Assembly: GCA_003427395.1 (NCBI GenBank)
Contig: BFEA01000075.1
Location: forward strand, 3,730,515 to 3,751,791
Source: Chara braunii
Taxonomy: Eukaryota > Streptophyta > Charophyceae > Charales > Characeae
DNA length: 21,277 nucleotides
Reading direction: 5' to 3'
The translations under genes were made by a program, and so were the position numbers. The notes under the pieces were generated by a model. The model had not been told where the DNA came from. It did not search any database and saw nothing but the letters and a program-made list of their open reading frames with translations. This document shows positions 10,046 through 18,267 of the stretch, piece after piece (the first letter of the stretch is position 1; every line of letters begins with the position of its first letter).

Positions 10046-10751
10046 GGAAGGGGCAGGACCAATGCAAGCTTAGAAGACACAAGATCCTCGTTTCCTGAAT
10101 TTGCTTCCTGTACAGAATCAGTCCAGCCAATGAAAATGAAAATAGGGTAGTGGCACCGCCACCAAATGCCTTGAATGAAAGGCCCCTAAGATGTACCACC
10201 TTTCATGCTGCCATCAATATCAGCTCAAAGCTGAGACAGCTGCACTTTATCTATCCTTGTTTACTTCGGGCAAAAAAAAAAAAAAAAAAGCCTGAAAGCT
10301 GAGAACGGTTGACTTCTCCTATCTCAGTTACTAATAGAAAAAACAACAACAACAGTTTGCTGAGTAGTTGAGAACAACTTAAGCAAATCAACATACTTCA
10401 CCAGAAGAAAGGAAAAGGCAAACTTTGATCAAAATGATAAACAAAACAGCCTATTGACGGCTATACTCCAGAAGACAGTCCCGATCCGGGATGTGTCAAT
10501 GTCCCTAACAGCTTTCCTTGCCAATAACCTATCTCTTCGAGCAGCGTTCAGCAAAACGCATCTAAGCAAGCGTTTGGTACAGGTACATCTTCGAGGGGCA
10601 TCGGTTACTCCTCACAACATAAGGTTCACTAAACTATCTACTTGGCAGTAGACTTCTGCTGCACAAACACGTGATAAACCCCCCTCTTCTGCGCCTACAA
10701 TCATCTCAACAATTCAGCTGTGCCTCGCATCAAATCTGCTGTGCATCTCTT
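10046..10751. other. interval left of the MATH/U-box gene, including its likely 3' UTR
   Basis: No domain-bearing open frame is seen. An A18 run lies at 10272-10289. Immediately downstream of the stop codon of the minus-strand gene (to the left of 10752) the sequence is presumably 3' untranslated, but no unambiguous poly(A) signal can be singled out. Confidence 0.45.
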
Positions 10752-12353
10752 CTACGACTTCTGCTTCCCCTGCCCTGCCTGTGCCGATTTCCACTCCATT
10801 ATTGCAGACCTTAAGGTATGATTCGGGACTAGAAGCTTGTGAGGGAGCTTCAGATTCGTCATCGGTGACGTCTGGTGTTTTATAAACCACCCCTCGATTC
10901 CAATTCTCTCGTACGTGTAACCATCCGCCGCAACCACAGGGTCCTCCATAATCTCTGCAGTGATTGGACAAATGAAATGCTGCTGGAGGCGAGGAGCAAG
11001 GTGAAACTGCTTCTCTTGAGCATCCACATCCTTACCAGATTCCACAGATTTTGCATCGGCATCAGAAGCACTTGGCTTGGCCTTCTTGTGCATGCTGGCG
11101 TTGGCACTGGAGCTCCGCCATCCGCTGAAATACGAAGAGAACGATCTTGACGGAGTGCCCTTGTGACCAGCAAAGACATGCTCAGAGTCGTGCTCAGGAT
11201 ATGTTTTCTGTCTGCCAAGCTTACAGAGATGAACATCGGCCTCGATCAACAAAGCATCGTCGTCGTCCAAAAAACCGCGTGCCAGATCATCGACTGCAAT
11301 GAACTCCTTGAAACCCCAATAGTTATCGGGGTCGTATGGCCGGAACCTGTGAAACCCGTTCCTCTGGAAATTGTACGCAGAATTGTACTGATTGACAACT
11401 CTGAAGCTAATTTGGACAAGCCGGCTCCATGACGAGGGGAACTTGGTTGTCGAGCCGGAGGTACACAGATGCAAAAAGATAGAGACATCCCTAACATTAG
11501 GCTTGGGACGCGTTGATAGGCGCCATTTGTATCCTCCAACCGTGAACTCGTCTGAGAAGAGTTTCTTCAGCCTTAACCCTGTGTAATTCTTGATCCTCCA
11601 GCTAAAGGTGCAGTTATCCTCGCCGCTGCTCCCAGTCACACGACCACCAGACAGTGCACGGACTGGCGTTCCATAATCACCAGTCTCATCGGCATCTTCC
11701 TCGGAGGAACTGCGCACAGATCCAAAACCACGACCAGATACGTCACCCTGCCCTGCTGTATCTTCTACTCCTTCCTGTTCCGCTCTGGCTGAAGGTTCTG
11801 CGTCCCGCACTTGGGGCCGGTCTGCTGCCAGCGGTGAACTCTCAGCGCTGGTTGCATCGTGAGTCGCCACAGACAGATCTGATGATCCACTCGACTCTTG
11901 CCCATCCACTTGTCTATCCGCTTGCTCATTCACATCTTGCATTGAAGAACACTCGCTACAGACACTGCCAAGAGTGTCATCTGTCAAAGTCCGGGCAACC
12001 ACCGGCGGCGCGTCCTCACGGGTTGGGGTGTCGAGCTCCGATTCCTCCACAAGTGGGATGTCAATCATCGACTCCTCTCGAACCGGAACATTTACCAGGA
12101 AATCCTCCTCCTCATCGGGAGCTGGAAGCCCAACCTCTGATTGCCCCTCAGCAGGTGGCAATGGCGCTTCAATCGGTGCCTCCAGGGCCACGGGTCTGGA
12201 GGAAGAACTTCCTGCAGCAGCATGTCGTGAGCTGCTCCTCGAGTGACTTGACCTCCTTGGAGTCGGTCGAGTCCCTCTACGACATCCCTGCATAGAGCGG
12301 CGGGATGTCGTTCGAGGTGTTGATGCGCATTGGAAGAGGCTGGTTAGAAACAT
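10752..12353 (-). CDS. MATH domain plus C-terminal U-box protein, candidate E3 ubiquitin ligase
   Basis: The uninterrupted frame encodes 533 residues from the first in-frame ATG (12353). A second ATG at 12293 would give 513, and neither has a strong plant start context. The frame stays open upstream to a TAG near 12480, but only a GTG lies there. Residues about 22-246 are Ser/Glu/Asp-rich and probably disordered, with Arg/Ser-rich sequence at the start. A MATH (TRAF-like) fold spans about 248-376: CTFSWRIKNYTGL, FTVGGYKWRL, SWSRLVQISFRVVNQ, WGFKEFI and GFLDDDDALLIEADV match the plant UBP12/13-type MATH pattern. A linker of about 80 residues leads to a U-box at about 458-524: FICPITAEIMEDPVVAADG, then YTYER..IEGWF, then SPMTNLKL. 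U-boxes recruit E2 enzymes and MATH domains bind peptide motifs, so ubiquitination of MATH-bound targets is inferred. No signal peptide or membrane segment is evident. No intron is seen in the coding part; a non-coding first exon is possible. Confidence 0.88.
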   Translation of the reverse strand: MFLTSLFQCASTPRTTSRRSMQGCRRGTRPTPRRSSHSRSSSRHAAAGSSSSRPVALEAPIEAPLPPAEGQSEVGLPAPDEEEDFLVNVPVREESMIDIPLVEESELDTPTREDAPPVVARTLTDDTLGSVCSECSSMQDVNEQADRQVDGQESSGSSDLSVATHDATSAESSPLAADRPQVRDAEPSARAEQEGVEDTAGQGDVSGRGFGSVRSSSEEDADETGDYGTPVRALSGGRVTGSSGEDNCTFSWRIKNYTGLRLKKLFSDEFTVGGYKWRLSTRPKPNVRDVSIFLHLCTSGSTTKFPSSWSRLVQISFRVVNQYNSAYNFQRNGFHRFRPYDPDNYWGFKEFIAVDDLARGFLDDDDALLIEADVHLCKLGRQKTYPEHDSEHVFAGHKGTPSRSFSSYFSGWRSSSANASMHKKAKPSASDADAKSVESGKDVDAQEKQFHLAPRLQQHFICPITAEIMEDPVVAADGYTYERIGIEGWFIKHQTSPMTNLKLPHKLLVPNHTLRSAIMEWKSAQAGQGKQKS

Positions 12354-12697
12354 CAGTCCTGATTCGTTGTCACGCGTCAAAACCAAGGATGCAGAAAATG
12401 ACAGACGGATGGAGAAATCAGAAGAAACACCCCTTTTCACAGTTTCATTGCCATCTGACGATTGTTTGTCGAGCTGGTTGAACTAATTCATCTCCACTTT
12501 ATGCCGCCGCCAATCAGATATGAATGCTCGTTGAATGTTCCCAGCTCAATCACATGGACAGTTCACCCGCACACCTGAGAAGACTGTTCCTTCTCTTAGC
12601 AAGCAGATGTTGGGTGTTTGTCAAGTTCGAAGAAACAAACTGGTATCGAAGTTCATACAAGAAGCATGCACACAGGATTGGCCCACTCATTTCTCAC
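12354..12697 (-). other. upstream region of the MATH/U-box gene (5' UTR or intron)
   Basis: The frame upstream of 12353 is open to about 12480 but has no ATG. A pyrimidine-rich stretch ends in CTAACCAG just after the first ATG (about 12340), which could be a 3' splice site, so the true N-terminus may differ. ATTGG on the minus strand near 12515 resembles an inverted CCAAT box; this is weak. No clear TATA box is assigned. Confidence 0.35.
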
Positions 12698-12890
12698 CTT
12701 TCCCGCAACTTCCGAAATGAAAGTAGCTTTATAGTCAGACACATTGTCGACAAGCTCTTCATGCTCGACAAACACTGATGCTGTCACCTCCACCCTCACA
12801 GCATCTTCAGTCCGCTTTTCATTCGGATTTCCAGTCCATATGTTCAACCAATGATAGCCTGGTTGCTGAGGCATCCCATCACAACGAAGA
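12698..12890 (-). CDS. orphan exon candidate with strong splice sites
   Basis: On the minus strand, a pyrimidine-rich run ending TTCTGTTGTTTGCAG is followed at 12890 by 193 bp that stay open in one frame. The exon ends GGGAAAG at 12698, directly before GTGAGA, a near-ideal 5' splice site. The peptide includes CDGMPQQPGYHWLNIWTG and, further on, a Val/Glu-rich segment ending SEVAGK. I do not recognise the family. Alternatively the ATG at 12943 starts a frame with a signal-peptide-like hydrophobic N-terminus (MRFSNALVWLLLFSVVCS) that runs into the same segment. Joining this exon in phase to the MATH/U-box frame downstream does not work with the acceptors I can see, so it may belong to a different or decayed gene. 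Confidence 0.3.
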
Positions 12891-12975
12891 CTGCAAACAA
12901 CAGAAAACAATAACAGCCAAACTAATGCATTTGAGAAACGCATCCATGTGACTTCAGAATGTCTCCGGGAAAAAC

Positions 12976-13064
12976 AAGACACACACACACACACGAATGC
13001 ACACATGCACATGCACCCCCCACCCCCAACACCCGCCCCCCCACACCCACCCACCCACCCACAC
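12976..13064. repeat. CA microsatellite and C-rich tract
   Basis: A (CA)n run at about 12979-12996 leads into CA-mixed sequence and then a C-rich block (13014-13062) of CCC runs with short spacers. The complementary minus strand is G-rich with quadruplex potential. It lies about 0.7 kb upstream of the MATH/U-box coding region on that gene's strand. Confidence 0.8.
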
Positions 13065-13258
13065 ACAGCTGGCGATTGTATATGAAGAATAAAGAAAAAA
13101 GGAGGAGCCCAAGAGCGAGAGGAGGCAGACAGTTGAGATACGTTGCAGATCAGCCAACACACAGAGCTGGCGATTGTGTAAGAAGAAGAATAAGCAAAAA
13201 AAAGAGGAGCCCAAAGGGCGAGAGGAGGCAGACAGTTGAGGAACATTGCTGATCAGCC
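13063..13258. repeat. 97-bp tandem duplication
   Basis: AGCTGGCGATTGT occurs at 13068 and 13165. Both units share GAAGAATAA, an A run, GGAGCCCAA, GCGAGAGGAGGCAGACAGTT and GATCAGCC. Differences are mainly in the A-rich middle. Confidence 0.9.
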
Positions 13259-13499
13259 GTGAGCATTTGAAATATACCAGTCGACGGGACCACTATTCGC
13301 GATGGAAATGCCTCCTTTTGTCCTCAAACCACACACACATACACATCAGAAATCAGATGCGTGTCACTCGGATGTCAGACGAACATCCTTGAATACTGGT
13401 CCTTGGCCAACAGGACCCTGCCCCCAATGTTATGATTAACAAGGCAAACTCCATTCACAATACAGGGTTTCTATTTGTAAAGCTCGTCTTTGTTCTAGT

Positions 13500-13704
13500 T
13501 TGAACCGCCGGTAAGCCTTTTAACTCCGGCGCAGCAGTTCACGGGCTGCGCCTTTTGGGGCTCAGCGTGCCGAACTGAAATGGCCATGCACGCCAGCCAA
13601 AAAACTTGAAAAAAGGAAGAAAATCACACCCCAATTTGGCAAAACTTGGTGCGCATTGGAAATCGGCCTCGGGGAAAAGAGGCTCAGAAGCACTGGTGGT
13701 TTAA
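13500..13704. mobile_element. possible diverged family A MITE
   Basis: The right end, GCACTGGTGG followed by TTAA at 13701-13704, is a good family A tip. The proposed left end at 13500, TTGA then ACCGCCGGTAAGCC, matches the tip consensus with several transitions. The interior has a GGCGCAGC / GCTGCGCC hairpin at about 13527-13551. Length fits the family, but the left boundary is not secure. Confidence 0.45.
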
Positions 13705-13802
13705 GGAAAAGACTTCTGCCACTACACATCGGATGGAGCCAGCAACCAACGAGGGCAGCTATTGGCCACGATTTCATGTCTGGTGGCTCCCACTATGATC
13801 CG

Positions 13803-13865
13803 CTAGTATTTTCCACCATACCCCTAGTGTTTTCCACCATACCCCTAGTGTTTTACACCATACAC
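13803..13865. repeat. three 21-bp tandem units
   Basis: CTAGT(A/G)TTTTCCACCATACCC starts at 13803 and recurs at 13824 and 13845, the last unit changed to TTTTACACC. Confidence 0.9.
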
Positions 13866-13989
13866 CACAAGGTTCAGCCCTGAGAAATCACCTTGAGAAA
13901 GGAGGGCCATTTGGTGAATGGCCCTTTTTCAAGTAGAGCCTTCTCCAGAGGTCCACATCCCCAACAAACATCAACAAAGGAAATGACAG

Positions 13990-14175
13990 TTAAACCACCG
14001 GCGGCACACAGCCCCAGCCTTGCAAGATTTCTTCATCACCTAAGGAGGCTCGAGCTACCGTACCACAAAGACTGGCGGCGAAAGCCAAAAAAAGAAAAAG
14101 TGTGCACCGCTGGCGGTTGGGCGAAGCTTGGCGCGCAGTGCGGTGCCGCAAGGACTGGAAGTGCCGGTGGTTTAA
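13990..14175. mobile_element. family A MITE
   Basis: TTAA at 13990-13993 followed by ACCACCGGCGGCAC is mirrored by GTGCCGGTGG followed by TTAA at 14172-14175. The terminal 13 positions are perfect inverted complements; similarity drops further in. The interior has no independent coding sequence, although a plus-strand frame reads through it. Length 186 bp is close to the LINE-inserted copy. Confidence 0.8.
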
Positions 14176-14189
14176 GTCCATCACACAGA

Positions 14190-14714
14190 TTCAAACTACA
14201 TCATTTTGGGGGAAGAGCGACATCCTTTTTAAAAGCGGAGGCGGACTTTATGAGAGGGCCCAATGCTCCTGATGACCTCATTGCCCAAACCTTAGGTTAC
14301 GAGTACTCGGGAACCCATTTCCTCGAACCTGGTATTTACGCTGACGCTGGCCTTTACAAGCCTCAATGGTCAGAGTCCACTAGGTCATGCAAGGAGGGGA
14401 AACCATTTGGATTCAGTTTTCAACTTTGCACCCAAACATTGTGACAGAGAAGAGGCTTGTGTTCGATTTTTGAACTATGTTCCTAACACAGCATGGCCTA
14501 CCGCCCATCCACAACGTTGTTCGGTTTTGCTAAAGGAGACGAGAATAAAAAATTGCCAAAATTGCCCTCCTTCAACCCCGTTGAGTTCCAGCAGACTGGT
14601 CATGCCTGCAACCTCCAAGTCCGGCGGCACACGCACTGTTCACCAAAATGGGTACTTGACACTTGTCGTTTAAAAGTACCGCTCCTCCCGGACAAATTCT
14701 CAGCCCAGCATCAG
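14190..14714 (+). pseudogene. unidentified coding-like stretch, possibly decayed exon
   Basis: Several overlapping plus-strand frames have protein-like composition. One reads FMRGPNAPDDLIAQTLGYEY and then GTHFLEPGIYADAGLYKPQW, ending at 14444. A second, from 14407, includes CVRFLNYVPNTAWPTAHPQ. A third, from 14493, includes LPKLPSFNPVEFQQTGHACN and runs to GTAAGT at about 14721, a good 5' splice site. No frame covers the region by itself, so if it was one protein there have been frameshifts. I do not recognise the family. It could equally be chance open sequence. Confidence 0.25.
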
Positions 14715-15144
14715 GAAATAAGTAAGTAACAGAGAGGTTTGGCCACACAGCCCACCTAAGCTCGCTGTTTCGCACAGGCCTCACCCCTCGGTGGTTCAGC
14801 ACATCCGGGCCACATGCATATATGAGGCTCACCAAAATAGAGTCAAGAAGCCTGGTAATTTCAGCAACAGACAACAGTGCCACAGGCCAAAAGAAATAAG
14901 CTCAGCAAGGCATATCCCTATTCTCTCACTCTGCACTTCAGTGATATACACCTGCGCATATGTGACAGGTGCACATGATTGCACCGGGCAAATTCCGTCT
15001 CAAGCCGGGTAAATGGTTCTATTCCGTACACGATACGATCTGGGATAAGGCGCAACTGAGATCACTACAGACCAGGCTTTTTCAACTTTTATTTCTTTCT
15101 CCCCACACAGGGAACACGACGGGGGCAACTTGCTTTTTCCCTTT

Positions 15145-15328
15145 CTTTTTTTTTTTCCTTTTTTAAAAAAAAGGGCGATGGCCTTGAGATATCATCACTG
15201 AAGCTGACCGGCGCTTGAGCTAACTCAGAAATTATGTTATTCTCCGCATCTGATTGTATCTGGATTCGAACTTGAGTCTGTATTTCAGCAGTTCGTGGGT
15301 TTACCAACTGAGCTACGCTCGTTGGTGC
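15145..15328 (-). mobile_element. tRNA-derived SINE, family S, minus strand
   Basis: Read on the minus strand, an RNA polymerase III A box TAGCTCAGTTGG (15315-15304) is followed by AACTGCTGAAATACAGACTC and a B box AAGTTCGAATCC (15273-15262). The body ends GATGATATCTCAAGGCCATC and GCCCTT, then an A-rich tail (T-rich on the plus strand, 15145-15175). The head is tRNA-like but does not fold into a full tRNA with matching acceptor arms. Copies at 15339-15520, 16473-16640 and 19870-19955 share it. Confidence 0.85.
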
Positions 15329-15338
15329 AACTCGCTTT

Positions 15339-15520
15339 TTTGAAAGGGCGACGCGTTGAGATATCATCATGAGGGTGACTGGCCGCAGGTAATTCAGGAG
15401 CAACCAACTGAAGAAGGTAATTCAGGAGCAGGTAATTCAGTTCTAGTTCAGTGTGGATTCCAACTCAAGTCTGTATTTCAATAGTTTATAGGTGCACCAA
15501 CTGAGCTAGGCCCGCTGGTA
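15339..15520 (-). mobile_element. tRNA-derived SINE, family S, second minus-strand copy
   Basis: It abuts the previous copy in the same orientation. The A box TAGCTCAGTTGG is intact at 15508-15497. The B box is mutated to AGTTGGAATCC (15465-15455), losing the invariant TTCGA. The tail word GATATCTCAACGCGTCGCCC is conserved. The middle contains three GGTAATTCAG-type repeats not seen in the other copies. Confidence 0.82.
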
Positions 15521-15529
15521 CTTGATGTC

Positions 15530-16457
15530 CTGTGACCTCGAAAGGCCAACTGTATCATTTGGTTCAGAAAGGTGAGGCTGTAAGCATGCGTGACAGGACA
15601 CAGCAGCCGCAGGGGGAGGTCCTATGCTCGCCAGGATCTCATCCACAAAGGGAGAGTCACAAGGTAATGTTGCATAGTACGAGCAACCTGGAAAAGGCAT
15701 TTCACATTGACGAAAGAATACATGTCTGCGGTACCTAGCGCTGCGCCATTGTAGTCAAATAAGACGGTAATTATCTCCAGTTGATTCGGTCATCCAGGGG
15801 AAGGCCTTTATATCTTCGAATTACATTCTTCAACTGGAACACCAGGTAATCATGCCTGTTCCTTGCATGAAAACTGCACCAGATGCGTTGATAATGATGT
15901 CATGTCCTACATGCATCAGTTGAGCGACGCACAGTGCAGTGGGGCCCAGCCTTGGGGAACACACAATAGAAGCAAGGCGCCAGTGGTGCCATCTACAGGC
16001 TTAAAAAAGCAAGGTTGTGGTCTTCTTACGGGCAGGCCCCACTGCTGCTTCATTAGTTCCAAAGATAGCCAGAATCCGTCCATTCTTAAGACTAGATGGG
16101 AGGTCACCTGAGAACAATCAGTACCAGTAGGTCATGCCCCTCGCAAACGTGGCAGGACGACACTGTATAACCTATGCACCATGATTGTCTCTTGTCCCTC
16201 TGTTGGATATTTTGTCCCTCCCTCCTACCGAAAGAAGAAAAAGATCATTAAATGTCCCTTTTTCTTTGTCTTTTAGAACAAACAGTGCTCGAATCTATTC
16301 ATGAGGAGCAGCACATGCTGGCAACCAGGCCCAGGATCCCTTATGAGAAAATACACAGGACAATTTGGAATACTGGGGCCATTACCTGGCTTCGCCTGCA
16401 AAAAGCAAACTGCTAGGCTGTTCCTAAAACTCTCTGAAAACTTAAAAGACTTCCTGG
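15530..16457. other. interval without supported gene
   Basis: Short open frames only. A pyrimidine tract ending TTTGTCTTTTAG at about 16276 resembles a 3' splice site, but no good exon follows. An A15 run at 16458-16471 directly precedes the plus-strand SINE. Confidence 0.45.
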
Positions 16458-16472
16458 AAAAAAAAAAAAAAC

Positions 16473-16640
16473 AGGCCTAGCTCAGTTGGTACACCCGATG
16501 GACTGTTGAAATACAGACCCAAGTTCGAAACCAGATGCAGTCAAAATCAACACAATAACGTACTTCTGAATTGCCTAGGGCCGGTCAGTTCAATGATGAT
16601 ATCTCAAGGTCGTCGCCCTTCCTTAAAAAAGGAGAAAAAG
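16473..16640 (+). mobile_element. tRNA-derived SINE, family S, plus strand
   Basis: A box TAGCTCAGTTGG at 16478-16489; GGACTGTTGAAATACAGACC in the anticodon-arm position; B box AAGTTCGAAACC at 16521-16532. The body ends GATGATATCTCAAGGTCGTC followed by GCCCTTCCTT and an A-rich tail. The opposite orientation to the 15145-15520 pair shows independent insertion. Confidence 0.87.
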
Positions 16641-16715
16641 AGAGGGGAGAAGGATGCCGTGTCGATACCCAATAAATCCAACGAAGCCTTCGCTGACATC
16701 ACCCCTATCCCAGAT

Positions 16716-16950
16716 CTCTACGAGGCCTCACGCCCCAACAAGCGCAGGTTACAGGGCAGTGCAACCTCGCCCCAGCTACGGCCAGCGTCGTTCTCGCCCT
16801 CTGGCCACTGAAGTGGCCCCCAGGCAATTCCCCGGATTTCTCTACCAGGCCTCATCCTCCCGCCCAGCAGCAGGTTACAGGGCAGAACAACCTAACCCCA
16901 GCTCCAGCCAGCATCGTTCTGGCATCGGCCATCCATGGGCCACTGAAAGT
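16716..16950. repeat. 124-bp tandem duplication
   Basis: CTCTAC(G/C)AGGCCTCA starts at 16716 and 16840. Both units share GCAGGTTACAGGGCAG, CAACCT and CCCCAGCT, then CAGC(G/A)TCGTTCT and GGGCCACTGAA-like ends. A plus-strand frame (16654-16998) translates both units to similar AGYRA.QP.PS peptides; this follows from the duplication and does not show a gene. Confidence 0.85.
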
Positions 16951-16998
16951 GGACTGTGTGTCCACAAAGCCCTGAAATGGGCTATTGGAACTCTATAG

Positions 16999-17460
16999 GT
17001 ATCCAAAAACCATCTCCTCACCCCTCTCCAGTCTTCTTTTTCAAAAAGAAATTATGCATGGACCCTTTGATGAGGTAATCGCCTAGCCCCAGGAATGTCC
17101 GCAAGGGAAATAAAAGACCCTCATCTCCATCAGCCAAAAGGGTGCCCGGTGCCAATCGAACCGGGGTTAGCTATTTGTCGAACTCTTTGAAAGCAGAAAA
17201 TATCACCGTTAGAACAGGAACTGACAAGGGGTGGTCGGACTAGGGGAAGCAGGTTTAGGGGAGGGTCCTGTCCTAGTACTGAAGATACCACCTTCAACTC
17301 AGCCTGTGTCAAACGTATCATGCCCTCGAATTGGAAAAGCACATCAGGAAAGATACATTTTAAATTTTAATATGATCTCAGTTAAGGGTAGGAACCTCAG
17401 AGTCAGTTGCATCCATCAAGCCACTACGATCCCCAAGATGTACCATCCACCATGCCAGTA
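16999..17460. other. interval without supported gene
   Basis: No domain-bearing open frame. On the minus strand, CCCCGGTTCGATTGGCACCG at about 17166-17147 resembles a pol III B box/T-arm, but no A box at the right distance is convincing. Confidence 0.4.
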
Positions 17461-17462
17461 TA

Positions 17463-17901
17463 TGCGGCGTAGCTTGGCAGAGCACGGAAGTGGCATTCAG
17501 GATGTCATGGGTTCGATTGCCCACATTTTTCATCTGGATCCCCACTGCCTCCTGCGGCGCGCTGTGGGTTCACCAGCTGAGATAGGCGGCTTGCACTCCC
17601 TGGTTGGGGTCCTGGTAGGGGCTATTCCTTCGTCCCTTCCATCCCTCACCTGGGGTTAGGCCCAACCCTAGTGAAGCAAGGTTTCCTGAGCTGTTTGACA
17701 TGGGCAGAGGCTGGTGCGAAGACATATAGATAGGCAGGTAGCGTGAGTTATAATTGAGAGAAGACTATACCATCCCTCACCTGGGTTTAGGCCCAACCCG
17801 AGTGGAGTAAGGTTTCCCAGAGTGTTTGACATGGGCGGAGGCTGGTGCAAAGACATATAGATAGGTAGGTAGTGTGAGGTATAATGGAGAGAAGAATATA
17901 G
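17463..17901 (+). mobile_element. second tRNA-headed repeat with 131-bp tandem body
   Basis: The head at about 17465-17530 has GTAGCTTGGCAGAGCAC (A-box-like and D-arm) and CATGGGTTCGATTGCCCA (B box and T-arm), so it is tRNA-derived but differs from family S. From 17640 the unit CATCCCTCACCTGGG(G/T)TTAGGCCCAACC repeats at 17771 (period 131). Each unit ends in an ATAGATAGG.AGGTAG simple tail, and a third partial tail follows at 17895-17912. The arrangement looks like a SINE whose 3' part was duplicated, or two nested insertions. No protein is encoded. Confidence 0.65.
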
Positions 17902-17919
17902 ATAGGTAGGTACCTGATC

Positions 17920-18010
17920 GGACGTTCGGGACCCCCCCTGACCGTCCGGGGTTGTCCGCTCGGACAACCGGTCGGACATTCTCCCCGGGCAGACTGTCCG
18001 AGCCCGAACG

Positions 18011-18012
<2 letters not shown>
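17920..18012. repeat. GC-rich nested foldback
   Basis: ACGTTCGGG near the left end is complemented by CCCGAACG at the right end. Inside is a perfect 9-bp hairpin, GGTTGTCCG / CGGACAACC, with a 2-nt loop (about 17950-17969). Several GTCCG/CGGAC words add further pairing. The patch sits directly before a long poly(A). Confidence 0.75.
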
Positions 18013-18052
<40 letters not shown>

Positions 18053-18175
18053 AAAAAAAAATATGTTATGCAGAAAAATAAACTGAACAACTTTTGCCTT
18101 GGGATGATAAAAAAATTCGTTGTCAAAAAAAAAATAATAATAAAAAATAAAGACACCCCCATTTTTTTTTTCCTT
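18013..18175. repeat. A36 tract and AT-rich tail
   Basis: An uninterrupted run of 36 A (18013-18048) is followed by AT-rich sequence that matches, in diverged form, the first 110 bases of the window. Long hydrophobic Phe-rich frames on the minus strand are products of the A runs. Confidence 0.8.
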
Positions 18176-18267
18176 TTTTCGTGCATTTAATTGCGTCAAG
18201 GACACCTTGGAATGCCGGATAGAAAGAACTCCCAACACACTTTGTCAGAAGCCAGGAAGGCCCATGA

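Noticed and set aside
11654-12295. 213-codon plus-strand open frame
   Set aside because: It is antisense to the Ser/Glu-rich arm of the MATH/U-box gene, has Pro/Leu/His-rich shadow composition and no domain.
10752-12440. Start of the MATH/U-box protein at 12440
   Set aside because: That codon is GTG on the minus strand; the first in-frame ATG is at 12353.
16473-16540. Intact tRNA gene
   Set aside because: A and B boxes are good, but the acceptor and anticodon stems do not pair as in a tRNA, and the same head plus body recurs as a SINE.
17668-18238. Long minus-strand frames with Phe-rich stretches that look like membrane segments
   Set aside because: The Phe runs are translations of the A36 tract and neighbouring A runs; the rest is the duplicated 131-bp repeat.
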